DNA from: Skeletonema tropicum
Taxonomy: Eukaryota > Bacillariophyta > Thalassiosirophyceae > Thalassiosirales > Thalassiosiraceae
NCBI GenBank assembly: GCA_037178625.1
Contig: JAWZXG010000063.1
Coordinates: 1 to 45,143 of the forward strand
DNA length: 45,143 nucleotides
Direction: 5' to 3'
Each line of letters begins with the position of its first letter. Position 1 is the stretch's first letter. Below, piece by piece: positions 32,195 through 40,832 of this stretch. The position numbers were made by a program, and so were the translations under genes. The notes beneath the pieces were generated by a model. That model worked only from the letters and a program-made list of their open reading frames with translations. It was not told the DNA's origin and searched no databases.

Positions 32195-32501
32195 TTAACG
32201 GAAATCTTAAAGTACGTCATGGTTGGCCCTCCAGGGGCGAAATTATCTACAATTATCTAGAGCAATGTCACAAGTTACTACCCTTCGAGTGTAATTAAGC
32301 AAATAACCAACAGTTTTTCCATCACCCCGGAATTAGCAAAGAGGCAGTGATATGAAATTCCAAACCAAGTAATGGTCTTTTTTCCCAGATCGCACTCCGA
32401 GCCGCGACACCTCAAACAGCCAGGATTTGGCACGGGGGAGACTCGAACCCAAGACCCCGAACCAGAAGAGAGGCGGTGATACCACTACACCACACCACCT
32501 C
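32195..32501 (-). mobile_element. tRNA-derived SINE, copy 2
   Basis: Same element as at 19359-19665, carried along in the duplicated block, with the 17-bp repeats at 32178-32194 and 32502-32518. It is not an independent insertion. Confidence 0.8.
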
Positions 32502-33014
32502 TCTTGTCTCCTAGACAGCCAATATGGCGTTTTGGAAAGCTCTCATCGAGCTTTATCGATTAGGCGTACCATCAACAGCTGGAGCCAAATTATTTGAGAA
32601 TCGAGTAAAGCACCCTAATACATCATAATAATATGTACAACAGGATTGTGGAGAAAGGTCAATAGATAGTTGAAGTACAAGTACTGCGTTTGTTTCACCT
32701 TTTCATCTTATTGTCGAAGAAAACGCAAGTCAGTCTTATAGCCCAATGTTCATACCAGACGTGAAACATCTTTCCTTCTATGATGATCATGTTCATGCTC
32801 ATGCTCTCAACTTCAACACAATGTGCCTTCCTTCCTTATTTACTTGCAACTTCAGTCGAATATTTGTATCCTCCTCTCTTTCATTGACATTGAGTTTGAC
32901 ATTCTAGATATTAACTTCGAGTGGTGGCCTGCCTCCTCGATGGTGTATTATGCTCGTTCATAGTCATAGTCTTCAAATGCGGCTCTTGCCCTATGGTATT
33001 CCTGATCCCATCTC

Positions 33015-33184
33015 GGGAGCGAGCGAAGCGAGCGACCTTACTTCTCTCTATAATCAATATATGAACCAATATCAGATAAAGTGGTATTACTATATTACCG
33101 GGAGCGAGCGAAGCGAGCGACCTTACTTCTCTCTATAATCAATATATGAACCAATATCAGATAAAGTGGTATTACTATATTACC
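33015..33184 (-). repeat. 85-bp terminal unit in tandem at the 3' end of the left copy
   Basis: Two identical 85-bp units (33015-33099 and 33100-33184). On the sense strand homology between them starts exactly at the C of CGGTAATATAG and stops upstream at T versus C. The same unit ends the right copy and both short pieces. Confidence 0.9.
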
Positions 33185-33241
33185 GAAGCGTGGATGACTA
33201 CGCTTTCGAATTAACTTCTTCAGCGGATAGCAATAGTAATA
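33170..33241 (-). ncRNA. Hammerhead-like ribozyme motif, left copy
   Basis: On the minus strand the core (33226-33183) reads CUGAAGA, a short stem II region, GAAA, then a perfect stem III (AGCGU/ACGCU) and the NUH triplet CUU. Stem I closes as CCG/CGG, then an internal loop, then UAUUACUAU/AUAGUAAUA. Predicted cleavage is between 33186 and 33185. Stem II (AGUUAAUUC) pairs poorly, which is the main weakness. Hammerheads are known in Penelope-like terminal repeats. Confidence 0.5.
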
Positions 33242-33446
33242 GTGAGGATAGGCGGCTTTGTCGATGCAAAGTTGCGAGTCATTTAGCTCTCCCTCGTTGA
33301 CACGAGTTTTCTCCTTAAATGGATACGTGTCTCTGTGGGGTCATTCCTCGTTATCTAAAATAGGTAAGTTTGTACAATTGCTTTCCCTCAGCAAGTGTAG
33401 CTGCCGGGTAGGCAGCGGAACAAGCTGAGGGAAAGGAAGGGGAGGA

Positions 33447-35354
33447 CTACGATTCTGTTGTCCTCCCCAGGTAGGTACTTACCTCCTCACCTCTGTTTTG
33501 AAAGAGGGAGGTTTGAGAGACAATATCTCCAATGTTTTTTGCTCTCTTATAGCATACTACCATCTTTTCGATTCCGATTGTGTCGCGTAGGGTGGTAGAA
33601 AGCTCCTCCTCATATATCTGTTGACAGGTTCGACTAGGGATGTAATGAGGGTGGAATCGACCGAGTTTCAAATAGATGTTTTTGTCATTATCTGAGGTGG
33701 TAGATTCTGAGATGGCTTGGGGCAGTGGAGGTGGGTTGCAGACTTTGTAGTTTGCATTTACGAACATTCGTTTCAGTTGGTCGAAGTCCCATCCTCTGTC
33801 GAGCAAGCGTTGGAAGAATAGTCTTGCTACCTCGACATAGTCTTTTTTATCGGTGCACTGCCAATAGTATCTCTTGAGTTCGCCAAATATTACCCCTTTC
33901 ATCGTGTTCCTCTGATGAGCAGAAGATGGCAGTAGGTAGAGGTAGAGGTTCATTGGCTTTTGGTATGTCTTAGTTGAGACAATACCTTCTGGCGAAATGG
34001 AAATGATTAAGTCTAAGAAGATTCCTTTGTCGGCAGGTTCTTCAACCTTCCAACGGAGGATTCCAAAGTCGTTGATGTCTTGCTTGAGGTCGTGAAAGCG
34101 CCTAAGGCTTCCAAGCCATAGGACAGATAGGTCATCGACGAAACGTGCAAGGTCTTGGATTTCTTCCGAATAGCCAGGGAGGAGTCTAATTTTCTCATGC
34201 CAGCCATAGTAAAGGCCAGCGTACATGACTGCGACTGATGTACCCATCGCAGTGCCACATAGTTGTTTGAAAAAGCAGTCTCCAAATTGGGTAATGTTGT
34301 TCTTCATAATAAAGCTCAGAGCTTCCAGAATAAGTTTGATGTCCGGGAAGTCGTCTGGAAGTTGGTTGTTTTCTTTCAGATGGTTGAGCCATACTCCGAT
34401 GATTTCGATGCCATGATTGATAGTGATATTGTCGTACATGGCGGTAGCATCAGCAGTAATAATCTTCGTCCCTGCTGGCCATTGTTTGTTAGTCAGTCGG
34501 GCGTGATATTCTTTGCTGTCTTTGATGTTCGACGGAATAAATTGAACAAGTTTTTGCAACTCGTAGTCTAGCCACTTGCTAATACTCTCAGGTCCAGTTC
34601 CACATTTAGCGTTAACTGGTCGGAGGGCGGTAGGTGTTTTATGGACTTTTGCGGTTGCTCTGAATCTTCCTTGCCTGCTACCAGCGGCTTCATAGCACTT
34701 GTTGATGTAAATCTTGATGTGCTCTGGGATCGCTGCTGAGTTCTTGATACTGCCTACTTTATATGCCATCAAATTGAGTTGCCTCCGAAGTGCAATTCGA
34801 TTGAGGTACTCATATTGGCTCTCCTTCCCAAGGAAAGCTTTGAGGCACCATCGAATGTATACAGAACGTTCGATAATGACAGGCCCTAAATTTTTGTCTG
34901 CGAAGATAATGATCAGATTGGGGTTGTTCTTGAGGCTATATAGTACTGAGAACTCTTGTTTAGAAAGATTCGGTTGAGACCATTTACTGGCGAATTTGGC
35001 GTGCTCTTGTCTAAGTCGATCTGAGAAACGTTTGATGCCTGCTTCCACTTCTGCATTAGCTAGGGGTGGGTCGTATCGTTCTTCTCGACTTTTCTTAAAA
35101 TGTAACTTAGGGATATATGGATGTTGCGGTTTGGTTGGATCGTCTACATGAATATTCTTCCAGTAGTTTCGATTTCTGATATCCCATCCAAAGTCACCGA
35201 TGATCTCTTCAATGTTATTAGTTGGATATGGTGCGAGGATGCCGAAGTTAAGTCCTCTGCCCAGCACCTTTCTAGTTCCGATAGGGAGTTTGGTTGTTGG
35301 TTTACACAGATTGTGAAGAGTGAGATTCTTTGCCGGATTTAGCGCATGTTCCAA
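33447..35354 (-). CDS. Penelope-like reverse transcriptase, left copy (5'-incomplete ORF)
   Basis: 635 residues, differing from the right copy at one noted position (NHGIEI versus NHGTEI). RT motifs: ADATAMYDNI (motif A), LCGTAMGTSVAV (motif B), ARFVDDLSVLW (catalytic FVDD), then FLDLIISIS, TKTYQKPMNLYLYL and VVCYKRAKNIGDIV, the C-terminal signature of Penelope-like enzymes. No GIY-YIG endonuclease follows, as in the endonuclease-lacking telomere-associated group. The reading frame continues 5' of the listed Met, but an internal deletion fuses it to ORF1 sequence, so the native N-terminus present at 36738 is lost. It overlaps the upstream ORF1 by 16 nt in another frame. Confidence 0.85.
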   Translation of the reverse strand: MEHALNPAKNLTLHNLCKPTTKLPIGTRKVLGRGLNFGILAPYPTNNIEEIIGDFGWDIRNRNYWKNIHVDDPTKPQHPYIPKLHFKKSREERYDPPLANAEVEAGIKRFSDRLRQEHAKFASKWSQPNLSKQEFSVLYSLKNNPNLIIIFADKNLGPVIIERSVYIRWCLKAFLGKESQYEYLNRIALRRQLNLMAYKVGSIKNSAAIPEHIKIYINKCYEAAGSRQGRFRATAKVHKTPTALRPVNAKCGTGPESISKWLDYELQKLVQFIPSNIKDSKEYHARLTNKQWPAGTKIITADATAMYDNITINHGIEIIGVWLNHLKENNQLPDDFPDIKLILEALSFIMKNNITQFGDCFFKQLCGTAMGTSVAVMYAGLYYGWHEKIRLLPGYSEEIQDLARFVDDLSVLWLGSLRRFHDLKQDINDFGILRWKVEEPADKGIFLDLIISISPEGIVSTKTYQKPMNLYLYLLPSSAHQRNTMKGVIFGELKRYYWQCTDKKDYVEVARLFFQRLLDRGWDFDQLKRMFVNANYKVCNPPPLPQAISESTTSDNDKNIYLKLGRFHPHYIPSRTCQQIYEEELSTTLRDTIGIEKMVVCYKRAKNIGDIVSQTSLFQNRGEEVSTYLGRTTES

Positions 35355-36208
35355 TGGTAGATGTTCCAGATAATTGATAAGGGATTCACTTCTGCTTCCT
35401 CCATCGTAGCATCGGCTGTATCGGGAGGGGGTTGGGTCAGGGGAGGTTCCTCCTCCGTCCCACCAGCTGTATTTGTGGGAGGTGGTTCGTCCTCCTTAGG
35501 CACGGGGACGTGGTGGAGTTCAGCGTAGGCGGCAGCAAAGGCTTCAGCTGATTTGAACTGGTATTTTGCAGCATCTTCATCCATCATATTGGTGGCAATG
35601 TATTCCATCGCCGCAGTATTTCCCAATTGTACATCAGTAACGTCGGCGGGGACGCATTTCAGTTCAAGTAGTTCAACTCTCACACGTTCATTATTAGCTA
35701 TGTCAATAGCTAGCTCATGAATTGCAGTAAGTTGGAGTGTCTTATGTTCTTCCTTACACAACTCTAGGATCCGACTAGCTGTCTTGCGGATGAGATCGGA
35801 CTTATCTTCCTCAAGCTTAGCCAGTACTTTATCATCGTCCTCTTGGATTTGTTTTATCTCCTTGTCATCTTGAAATCGCTTTGGGGCGGTGATTGGACAG
35901 TGTTTGCGCTTATCAACTTTTGCTGATTTCACAATTATATGTGCACCATCATGATCTTGAGCGGAGATCTTGTTGAGTGCCAGCTGTCTCTGTAGCATTT
36001 CTGCAAAAGACTGCTGCATCGCATTTGCGTTTTTTGCGATGTTCGTTATAACTTTATCTGGTAGCGACAACTTTGCCATTTTAGAGTCAAGCTTGCTGCT
36101 TGCTTCACTCTTGGGAGTAGTGTTGTTATCTCCATCAACAGGATTAGACGGAGAGTCATTACTTGTACGAGATCGCTTGGAGGACGATCTGTGATGTGTT
36201 TTAGCCAT
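35339..36208 (-). CDS. ORF1 protein of the Penelope-like element, C-terminus altered by deletion
   Basis: 289 residues; no family recognised. Features: basic Ser/Lys N-terminus (KTHHRSSSKRSRTSND), a helical, charged middle (DDKEIKQIQEDDDKVLAKLEEDKSDLIRK split over about residues 117-145) that may form a coiled coil, and a Pro/Glu-rich end. The last 14 residues (PLSIIWNIYHWNMR) are the RT region read out of frame, marking an internal deletion. The right copy preserves what was lost: an Arg/Gly-rich tail. It is the first gene of the left element and lies just 5' of the RT. A nucleic-acid chaperone or RNA-binding role is inferred by position only. Confidence 0.6.
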   Translation of the reverse strand: MAKTHHRSSSKRSRTSNDSPSNPVDGDNNTTPKSEASSKLDSKMAKLSLPDKVITNIAKNANAMQQSFAEMLQRQLALNKISAQDHDGAHIIVKSAKVDKRKHCPITAPKRFQDDKEIKQIQEDDDKVLAKLEEDKSDLIRKTASRILELCKEEHKTLQLTAIHELAIDIANNERVRVELLELKCVPADVTDVQLGNTAAMEYIATNMMDEDAAKYQFKSAEAFAAAYAELHHVPVPKEDEPPPTNTAGGTEEEPPLTQPPPDTADATMEEAEVNPLSIIWNIYHWNMR

Positions 36209-36241
36209 GTCGCGGGATCAGTGATATTTACGTGTTCAACC

Positions 36242-36430
36242 GGGAGCGAGCGAAGCGAGCGACCTTACTTCTCTCTATAATCAATATATGAACCAATATC
36301 AGATAAAGTGGTATTACTATATTACCGAAGCGTGGATGACTACGCTTTCGAATTAACTTCTTCAGCGGATAGCAATAGTAATAGTGAGGATAGGCGGCTT
36401 TGTCGATGCAAAGTTGCGAGTCATTTAGCT
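36242..36430 (-). mobile_element. 5'-truncated Penelope-like 3' fragment (189 bp)
   Basis: Same sequence as 33100 to about 33288, i.e. the last 189 bp of the element with a complete hammerhead-like core (36368-36325). It abuts the 5' end of the left copy without host DNA. Confidence 0.88.
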
Positions 36431-36510
36431 GGGAGCGAGCGAAGCGAGCGACCTTACTTCTCTCTATAATCAATATATGAACCAATATCAGATAAAGTGG
36501 TATTACTATA
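36431..36510 (-). mobile_element. 5'-truncated Penelope-like 3' fragment (80 bp)
   Basis: It matches the first 80 bp of the 85-bp terminal unit and stops at ATTACTATA, where the plus-sense right copy begins. This is where the two oppositely oriented halves of the cluster meet. Confidence 0.88.
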
Positions 36511-36675
36511 CAAGGACAGCAATCAAATTCGCAGCAGCAGAAGAATGCCGAATCATCCTCCAACAACAACAACAACACCAACTCCCATGCAGGAAGGGGA
36601 AGAGGAAGTGGAAGAGGAAGAAACCATCGAGGAGGAGGCGGCAGAGGGAGAGGAAGAGGAGGCAGAAGGAACTAA
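36511..36675 (+). pseudogene. C-terminal fragment of ORF1: Gly/Arg-rich (RGG) tail
   Basis: In this frame the start of the right copy reads a Gln/Asn run and then AGRGRGSGRGRNHRGGGG with further RG repeats, ending at TAA (36673). RGG-rich tails bind RNA. All three frames are open here because of purine-rich DNA, so the choice of frame is inference from composition. The rest of ORF1 is absent because the copy is 5'-truncated. Confidence 0.5.
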
Positions 36676-36737
36676 GATATACTGCCTCAAGAGACCGATA
36701 TTACAATAACCTAGCCCAACAAAAACTTGACATCATA

Positions 36738-38735
36738 ATGCATAATATCCATAGAAGAGACGGCTTCCTAGCAGATCCATCGCTCCCACCACACACAAAT
36801 CTTATCAATTATCTGGAACATCTACCATTGGAACATGCGCTAAATCCGGCAAAGAATCTCACTCTTCACAATCTGTGTAAACCAACAACCAAACTCCCTA
36901 TCGGAACTAGAAAGGTGCTGGGCAGAGGACTTAACTTCGGCATCCTCGCACCATATCCAACTAATAACATTGAAGAGATCATCGGTGACTTTGGATGGGA
37001 TATCAGAAATCGAAACTACTGGAAGAATATTCATGTAGACGATCCAACCAAACCGCAACATCCATATATCCCTAAGTTACATTTTAAGAAAAGTCGAGAA
37101 GAACGATACGACCCACCCCTAGCTAATGCAGAAGTGGAAGCAGGCATCAAACGTTTCTCAGATCGACTTAGACAAGAGCACGCCAAATTCGCCAGTAAAT
37201 GGTCTCAACCGAATCTTTCTAAACAAGAGTTCTCAGTACTATATAGCCTCAAGAACAACCCCAATCTGATCATTATCTTCGCAGACAAAAATTTAGGGCC
37301 TGTCATTATCGAACGTTCTGTATACATTCGATGGTGCCTCAAAGCTTTCCTTGGGAAGGAGAGCCAATATGAGTACCTCAATCGAATTGCACTTCGGAGG
37401 CAACTCAATTTGATGGCATATAAAGTAGGCAGTATCAAGAACTCAGCAGCGATCCCAGAGCACATCAAGATTTACATCAACAAGTGCTATGAAGCCGCTG
37501 GTAGCAGGCAAGGAAGATTCAGAGCAACCGCAAAAGTCCATAAAACACCTACCGCCCTCCGACCAGTTAACGCTAAATGTGGAACTGGACCTGAGAGTAT
37601 TAGCAAGTGGCTAGACTACGAGTTGCAAAAACTTGTTCAATTTATTCCGTCGAACATCAAAGACAGCAAAGAATATCACGCCCGACTGACTAACAAACAA
37701 TGGCCAGCAGGGACGAAGATTATTACTGCTGATGCTACCGCCATGTACGACAATATCACTATCAATCATGGCACCGAAATCATCGGAGTATGGCTCAACC
37801 ATCTGAAAGAAAACAACCAACTTCCAGACGACTTCCCGGACATCAAACTTATTCTGGAAGCTCTGAGCTTTATTATGAAGAACAACATTACCCAATTTGG
37901 AGACTGCTTTTTCAAACAACTATGTGGCACTGCGATGGGTACATCAGTCGCAGTCATGTACGCTGGCCTTTACTATGGCTGGCATGAGAAAATTAGACTC
38001 CTCCCTGGCTATTCGGAAGAAATCCAAGACCTTGCACGTTTCGTCGATGACCTATCTGTCCTATGGCTTGGAAGCCTTAGGCGCTTTCACGACCTCAAGC
38101 AAGACATCAACGACTTTGGAATCCTCCGTTGGAAGGTTGAAGAACCTGCCGACAAAGGAATCTTCTTAGACTTAATCATTTCCATTTCGCCAGAAGGTAT
38201 TGTCTCAACTAAGACATACCAAAAGCCAATGAACCTCTACCTCTACCTACTGCCATCTTCTGCTCATCAGAGGAACACGATGAAAGGGGTAATATTTGGC
38301 GAACTCAAGAGATACTATTGGCAGTGCACCGATAAAAAAGACTATGTCGAGGTAGCAAGACTATTCTTCCAACGCTTGCTCGACAGAGGATGGGACTTCG
38401 ACCAACTGAAACGAATGTTCGTAAATGCAAACTACAAAGTCTGCAACCCACCTCCACTGCCCCAAGCCATCTCAGAATCTACCACCTCAGATAATGACAA
38501 AAACATCTATTTGAAACTCGGTCGATTCCACCCTCATTACATCCCTAGTCGAACCTGTCAACAGATATATGAGGAGGAGCTTTCTACCACCCTACGCGAC
38601 ACAATCGGAATCGAAAAGATGGTAGTATGCTATAAGAGAGCAAAAAACATTGGAGATATTGTCTCTCAAACCTCCCTCTTTCAAAACAGAGGTGAGGAGG
38701 TAAGTACCTACCTGGGGAGGACAACAGAATCGTAG
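36738..38735 (+). CDS. Penelope-like reverse transcriptase, right copy
   Basis: 665 residues from the Met at 36738 (MHNIHRRDGFLADPSLPP); the frame is open further back to a Met at 36477, but that start lies in a minus-sense fragment and is unlikely to be native. Motif A is ADATAMYDNI (Asp at 37731-37733), motif B CGTAMGTSVAV, catalytic FVDD at 38040-38051, then KGIFLDLIIS, TYQKPMNLYLYL and VVCYKRAKNIGDI. No GIY-YIG endonuclease domain follows. Without an endonuclease such elements are thought to prime on pre-existing 3' ends, for example at telomeres. The ORF is intact, so it may be active. A consensus donor (GAG|GTAAGT) at 38699/38700 suggests that the last 11 codons may be spliced out. Confidence 0.87.
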   Translation: MHNIHRRDGFLADPSLPPHTNLINYLEHLPLEHALNPAKNLTLHNLCKPTTKLPIGTRKVLGRGLNFGILAPYPTNNIEEIIGDFGWDIRNRNYWKNIHVDDPTKPQHPYIPKLHFKKSREERYDPPLANAEVEAGIKRFSDRLRQEHAKFASKWSQPNLSKQEFSVLYSLKNNPNLIIIFADKNLGPVIIERSVYIRWCLKAFLGKESQYEYLNRIALRRQLNLMAYKVGSIKNSAAIPEHIKIYINKCYEAAGSRQGRFRATAKVHKTPTALRPVNAKCGTGPESISKWLDYELQKLVQFIPSNIKDSKEYHARLTNKQWPAGTKIITADATAMYDNITINHGTEIIGVWLNHLKENNQLPDDFPDIKLILEALSFIMKNNITQFGDCFFKQLCGTAMGTSVAVMYAGLYYGWHEKIRLLPGYSEEIQDLARFVDDLSVLWLGSLRRFHDLKQDINDFGILRWKVEEPADKGIFLDLIISISPEGIVSTKTYQKPMNLYLYLLPSSAHQRNTMKGVIFGELKRYYWQCTDKKDYVEVARLFFQRLLDRGWDFDQLKRMFVNANYKVCNPPPLPQAISESTTSDNDKNIYLKLGRFHPHYIPSRTCQQIYEEELSTTLRDTIGIEKMVVCYKRAKNIGDIVSQTSLFQNRGEEVSTYLGRTTES

Positions 38736-38827
38736 TCCTCCCCTTCCTTTCCCTCAGCTTGTTCCGCTGCCTACCCGGCAGCTACACTTGCTGAGGGAAA
38801 GCAATTGTACAAACTTACCTATTTTAG
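38700..38827 (+). other. Possible intron with two hairpins at the 3' end of the RT gene
   Basis: GAG|GTAAGTACC at 38700 and CCTATTTTAG at 38818-38827 would remove 128 nt in phase 0 and extend the protein by 23 codons to a TAA at 38897. The interval contains two stems: GGGGAGGAC/GTCCTCCCC (38714-38743) and TTTCCCTCAGC/GCTGAGGGAAA (38748-38800, with an inner GCTGCC/GGCAGC). The left copy has the same sequence. Confidence 0.35.
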
Positions 38828-38941
38828 ATAACGAGGAATGACCCCACAGAGACACGTATCCATTTAAGGAGAAAACTCGTGTCAACGAGGGAGAGCTAAA
38901 TGACTCGCAACTTTGCATCGACAAAGCCGCCTATCCTCACT

Positions 38942-39012
38942 ATTACTATTGCTATCCGCTGAAGAAGTTAATTCGAAAGCGTAGTCATCCACGCTTCGGT
39001 AATATAGTAATA
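38942..39012 (+). ncRNA. Hammerhead-like ribozyme motif, right copy
   Basis: Same fold as at 33170-33241. CUGAAGA 38959-38965, GAAA 38975-38978, stem III 38978-38982/38991-38995, cleavage predicted after 38996. Stem I is CCG/CGG with an outer helix beyond an internal loop. Stem II is weak. Confidence 0.5.
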
Positions 39013-39082
39013 CCACTTTATCTGATATTGGTTCATATATTGATTATAGAGAGAAGTAAGGTCGCTCGCTTCGCTCGCTCCC

Positions 39083-39353
39083 GGTAGACTTGGAAGACTT
39101 GGTAGACTTGATGGACGGAGACCTGGGAGGCTTGGGAGAATTGATGGAATTGAAGTTATCGAGTACCTCACTGCCCAATGTTACCTCACTGCCCAATGTT
39201 ACCTCACTGCCCAATGTTACCTCACTGCCCAATGTTAGGGTACCCAACTGTGAAGTTGCCTCCTTGGGTGCCTTGCTCTCCTTGGGTGCCTTGCTCTCCT
39301 TGGGTGCGTTGGTGTCTTTAGGTGCTTTGCTTTCCTTGGGTGCCTTGCTCTCC
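39083..39353 (-). pseudogene. C-terminal fragment of the Lys-rich repeat protein, cut by the retroelement
   Basis: It matches 20523 to about 20800 of the Lys-rich gene: a few KAPKES units, four TLGSEV units, LDNFNSINSPKPPRSPSIK, then KSTKSSKST, where the retroelement 3' end replaces the last residues. On the other side it joins segment D at 39356, deleting the N-terminal half. Confidence 0.85.
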
Positions 39354-39355
39354 TA

Positions 39356-39760
39356 TTTGAGACATTCAGTATCAACAACTGTGGAGAGTGGAGATCGTTG
39401 AAAAGAAGAACCATATTGTTGGCTGCTGACGACACAATCATCGAAATTAGTAGGTAATCTCAAAATATATTCGTTACATTAATCGATCAACATTTGCTTA
39501 ATACTTTTACATTAACATTCAAAATCCTATCTACCCAAGTCGCTCATCTGATTGATAATTATGATAAGTTCTCGAAAATTCGCTGATTCATTTGCTACAC
39601 TTGGTGAAGCGTGCTTTAGCTTTAGAATTCTCGAGCGACTTGTAAAGTTGAGGGCGATTTAGATTAAGGTGTTTTGCTTGAGTGTCTTGAGGATAATAAT
39701 AACTGTCTTTGTCTTGGTCGTGGCGGCGGGTGCCTTTGTTTGATACGGGAAATGGCTTGG
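39356..39760. repeat. Segment D, partial copy
   Basis: It matches 23366-23770 with very few changes. It is joined directly to the Lys-rich fragment on the left and to an unrelated 85-bp stretch on the right. Confidence 0.88.
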
Positions 39761-39765
39761 GTGCA

Positions 39766-39846
39766 ACTTATTTCCGCGGCTCTCAACCTATCGATGGCGT
39801 GTGGGCGACAAGGGATATTGAAGTTTTGAATGCATGTGTAATGCCT
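39766..39846 (+). pseudogene. Possible retroelement endonuclease-domain fragment
   Basis: This frame reads YFRGSQPIDGVWATRDIEV and then ACVMP before running into segment A. RGS-x-P-ID-G-VWAT is reminiscent of endonuclease/exonuclease/phosphatase domains in retroelement-derived proteins. It is only about 27 codons, so the identification is tentative. Confidence 0.3.
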
Positions 39847-40832
39847 ATGGTTTCATCGGATAATTTGCCCTTGATGGCGTGATATTCCCACTACTTTAGA
39901 GTTGAAACGTGCTGGAAGGAAGATAAATCTTAGCACTATATGCAATTAAATGCTTAAAATAGTGAACTGCATACATTGCACTGTGCCTTTTTGTATTTGA
40001 TATAATTGTGGTCGATTCGATGGGCGATTATGAAATATGATAATCAAATGGGCGTTGTTTCAGCGCATTGAATAATTTTCACATTTATCCCCCACCAGTA
40101 GATATCATTCAGTATACACTCCACTGTCCATGATGAAGGGGTACTTCCCACACAGTACTTCCCACTCCCCCTCAGTTTGCACTATTTTCGCCACAATCCA
40201 ATATTTAAACATGAAATAACACTAATCTTCTCCGTGTTTGCAGAAATAATATGCGCATTTGTGAGTTGCCCTTCTGAAGACGACGTATTGACTCATCATA
40301 ACAGCGATATTTGTGTCCATTCCACAAGCCCAGAGCATCCATAATACTTTATTGTTCAATTTGGCTGCCCTCACTATCGTGTGCTGGTCATCTAAATCAT
40401 TTCATTTGTCGATGATAGATGTTTATTATTGTGGCCGGAAAATAATACCGAGCGGCGATTATCGAATTCAGCATGAATACAAGCCCAAACCGAAGGAATA
40501 TTGGCACCGCAACGTTCCCATGTATATGAAGTATCATCGCGTGATGAAGGGGAGACGAGACGGACGTTTATGGTTGACGTAACCATCACCACAACTGCTT
40601 GACGACGACCGAAAAAGATGATGGCCGGTGCCATGTGATGAGGCCACACCACAACCCCACACACACCACCGCGGCCCAAACCAACGGTCAACATTGATCA
40701 TATTGGTCCAGTTGATGATCCCTGCGCAAGGGTTAGGCGGTCGACGGCGTCAATGGCATCCATTAGCGGCACAGCGCTAACCCAGGTCTATCTGGTTAAG
40801 ACTCCTAAACCAGGTCTAGACCCTGGTTAACC
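39845..40832. repeat. Segment A, copy 2
   Basis: Second copy of 11580-12570, including the identical 89-codon ORF at 40313-40582. Its right end is interrupted at TTAA by the piggyBac-type element. Confidence 0.9.

Larger units (their letters stand above)
29811..33014. repeat. 3.2-kb duplicated block, copy 2
   Basis: It matches 16975-20178 without length change. It ends abruptly at CCCATCTC, where the Penelope-like cluster begins with GGGAGCGAGCG. Confidence 0.92.
33015..39082. mobile_element. Cluster of Penelope-like retroelements, two long copies head to head with both 3' ends outward
   Basis: From left to right: an 85-bp 3'-terminal unit (33015-33099, minus sense), a long copy (33100 to about 36240, minus), a 189-bp 3' piece (36242-36430, minus), an 80-bp 3' piece (36431-36510, minus) and a long copy (36511-39082, plus). 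Every piece is 5'-truncated, and the 3' end is always GCGAGCGAAGCGAGCG-type sequence. Host DNA on the left is position 20178 of locus 1 and on the right 20523, so 344 bp are absent. No host DNA separates the pieces. Confidence 0.85.

Noticed and set aside
33015..33184. CRISPR array
   Set aside because: There are only two directly adjacent identical 85-bp units without spacers, in a eukaryotic retroelement.
36477..36737. N-terminal extension of the right reverse transcriptase to the Met at 36477
   Set aside because: That Met lies in an antisense 3' fragment of another copy; the open frame across the junction is accidental and the purine-rich stretch is open in all three frames.
33015..39082. 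A large inverted-repeat DNA transposon or LTR element
   Set aside because: The arms encode reverse transcriptase in opposite directions with unequal 5' ends, no target duplication, and serial 3' fragments, which fits Penelope-like insertion and not a terminal inverted repeat element.
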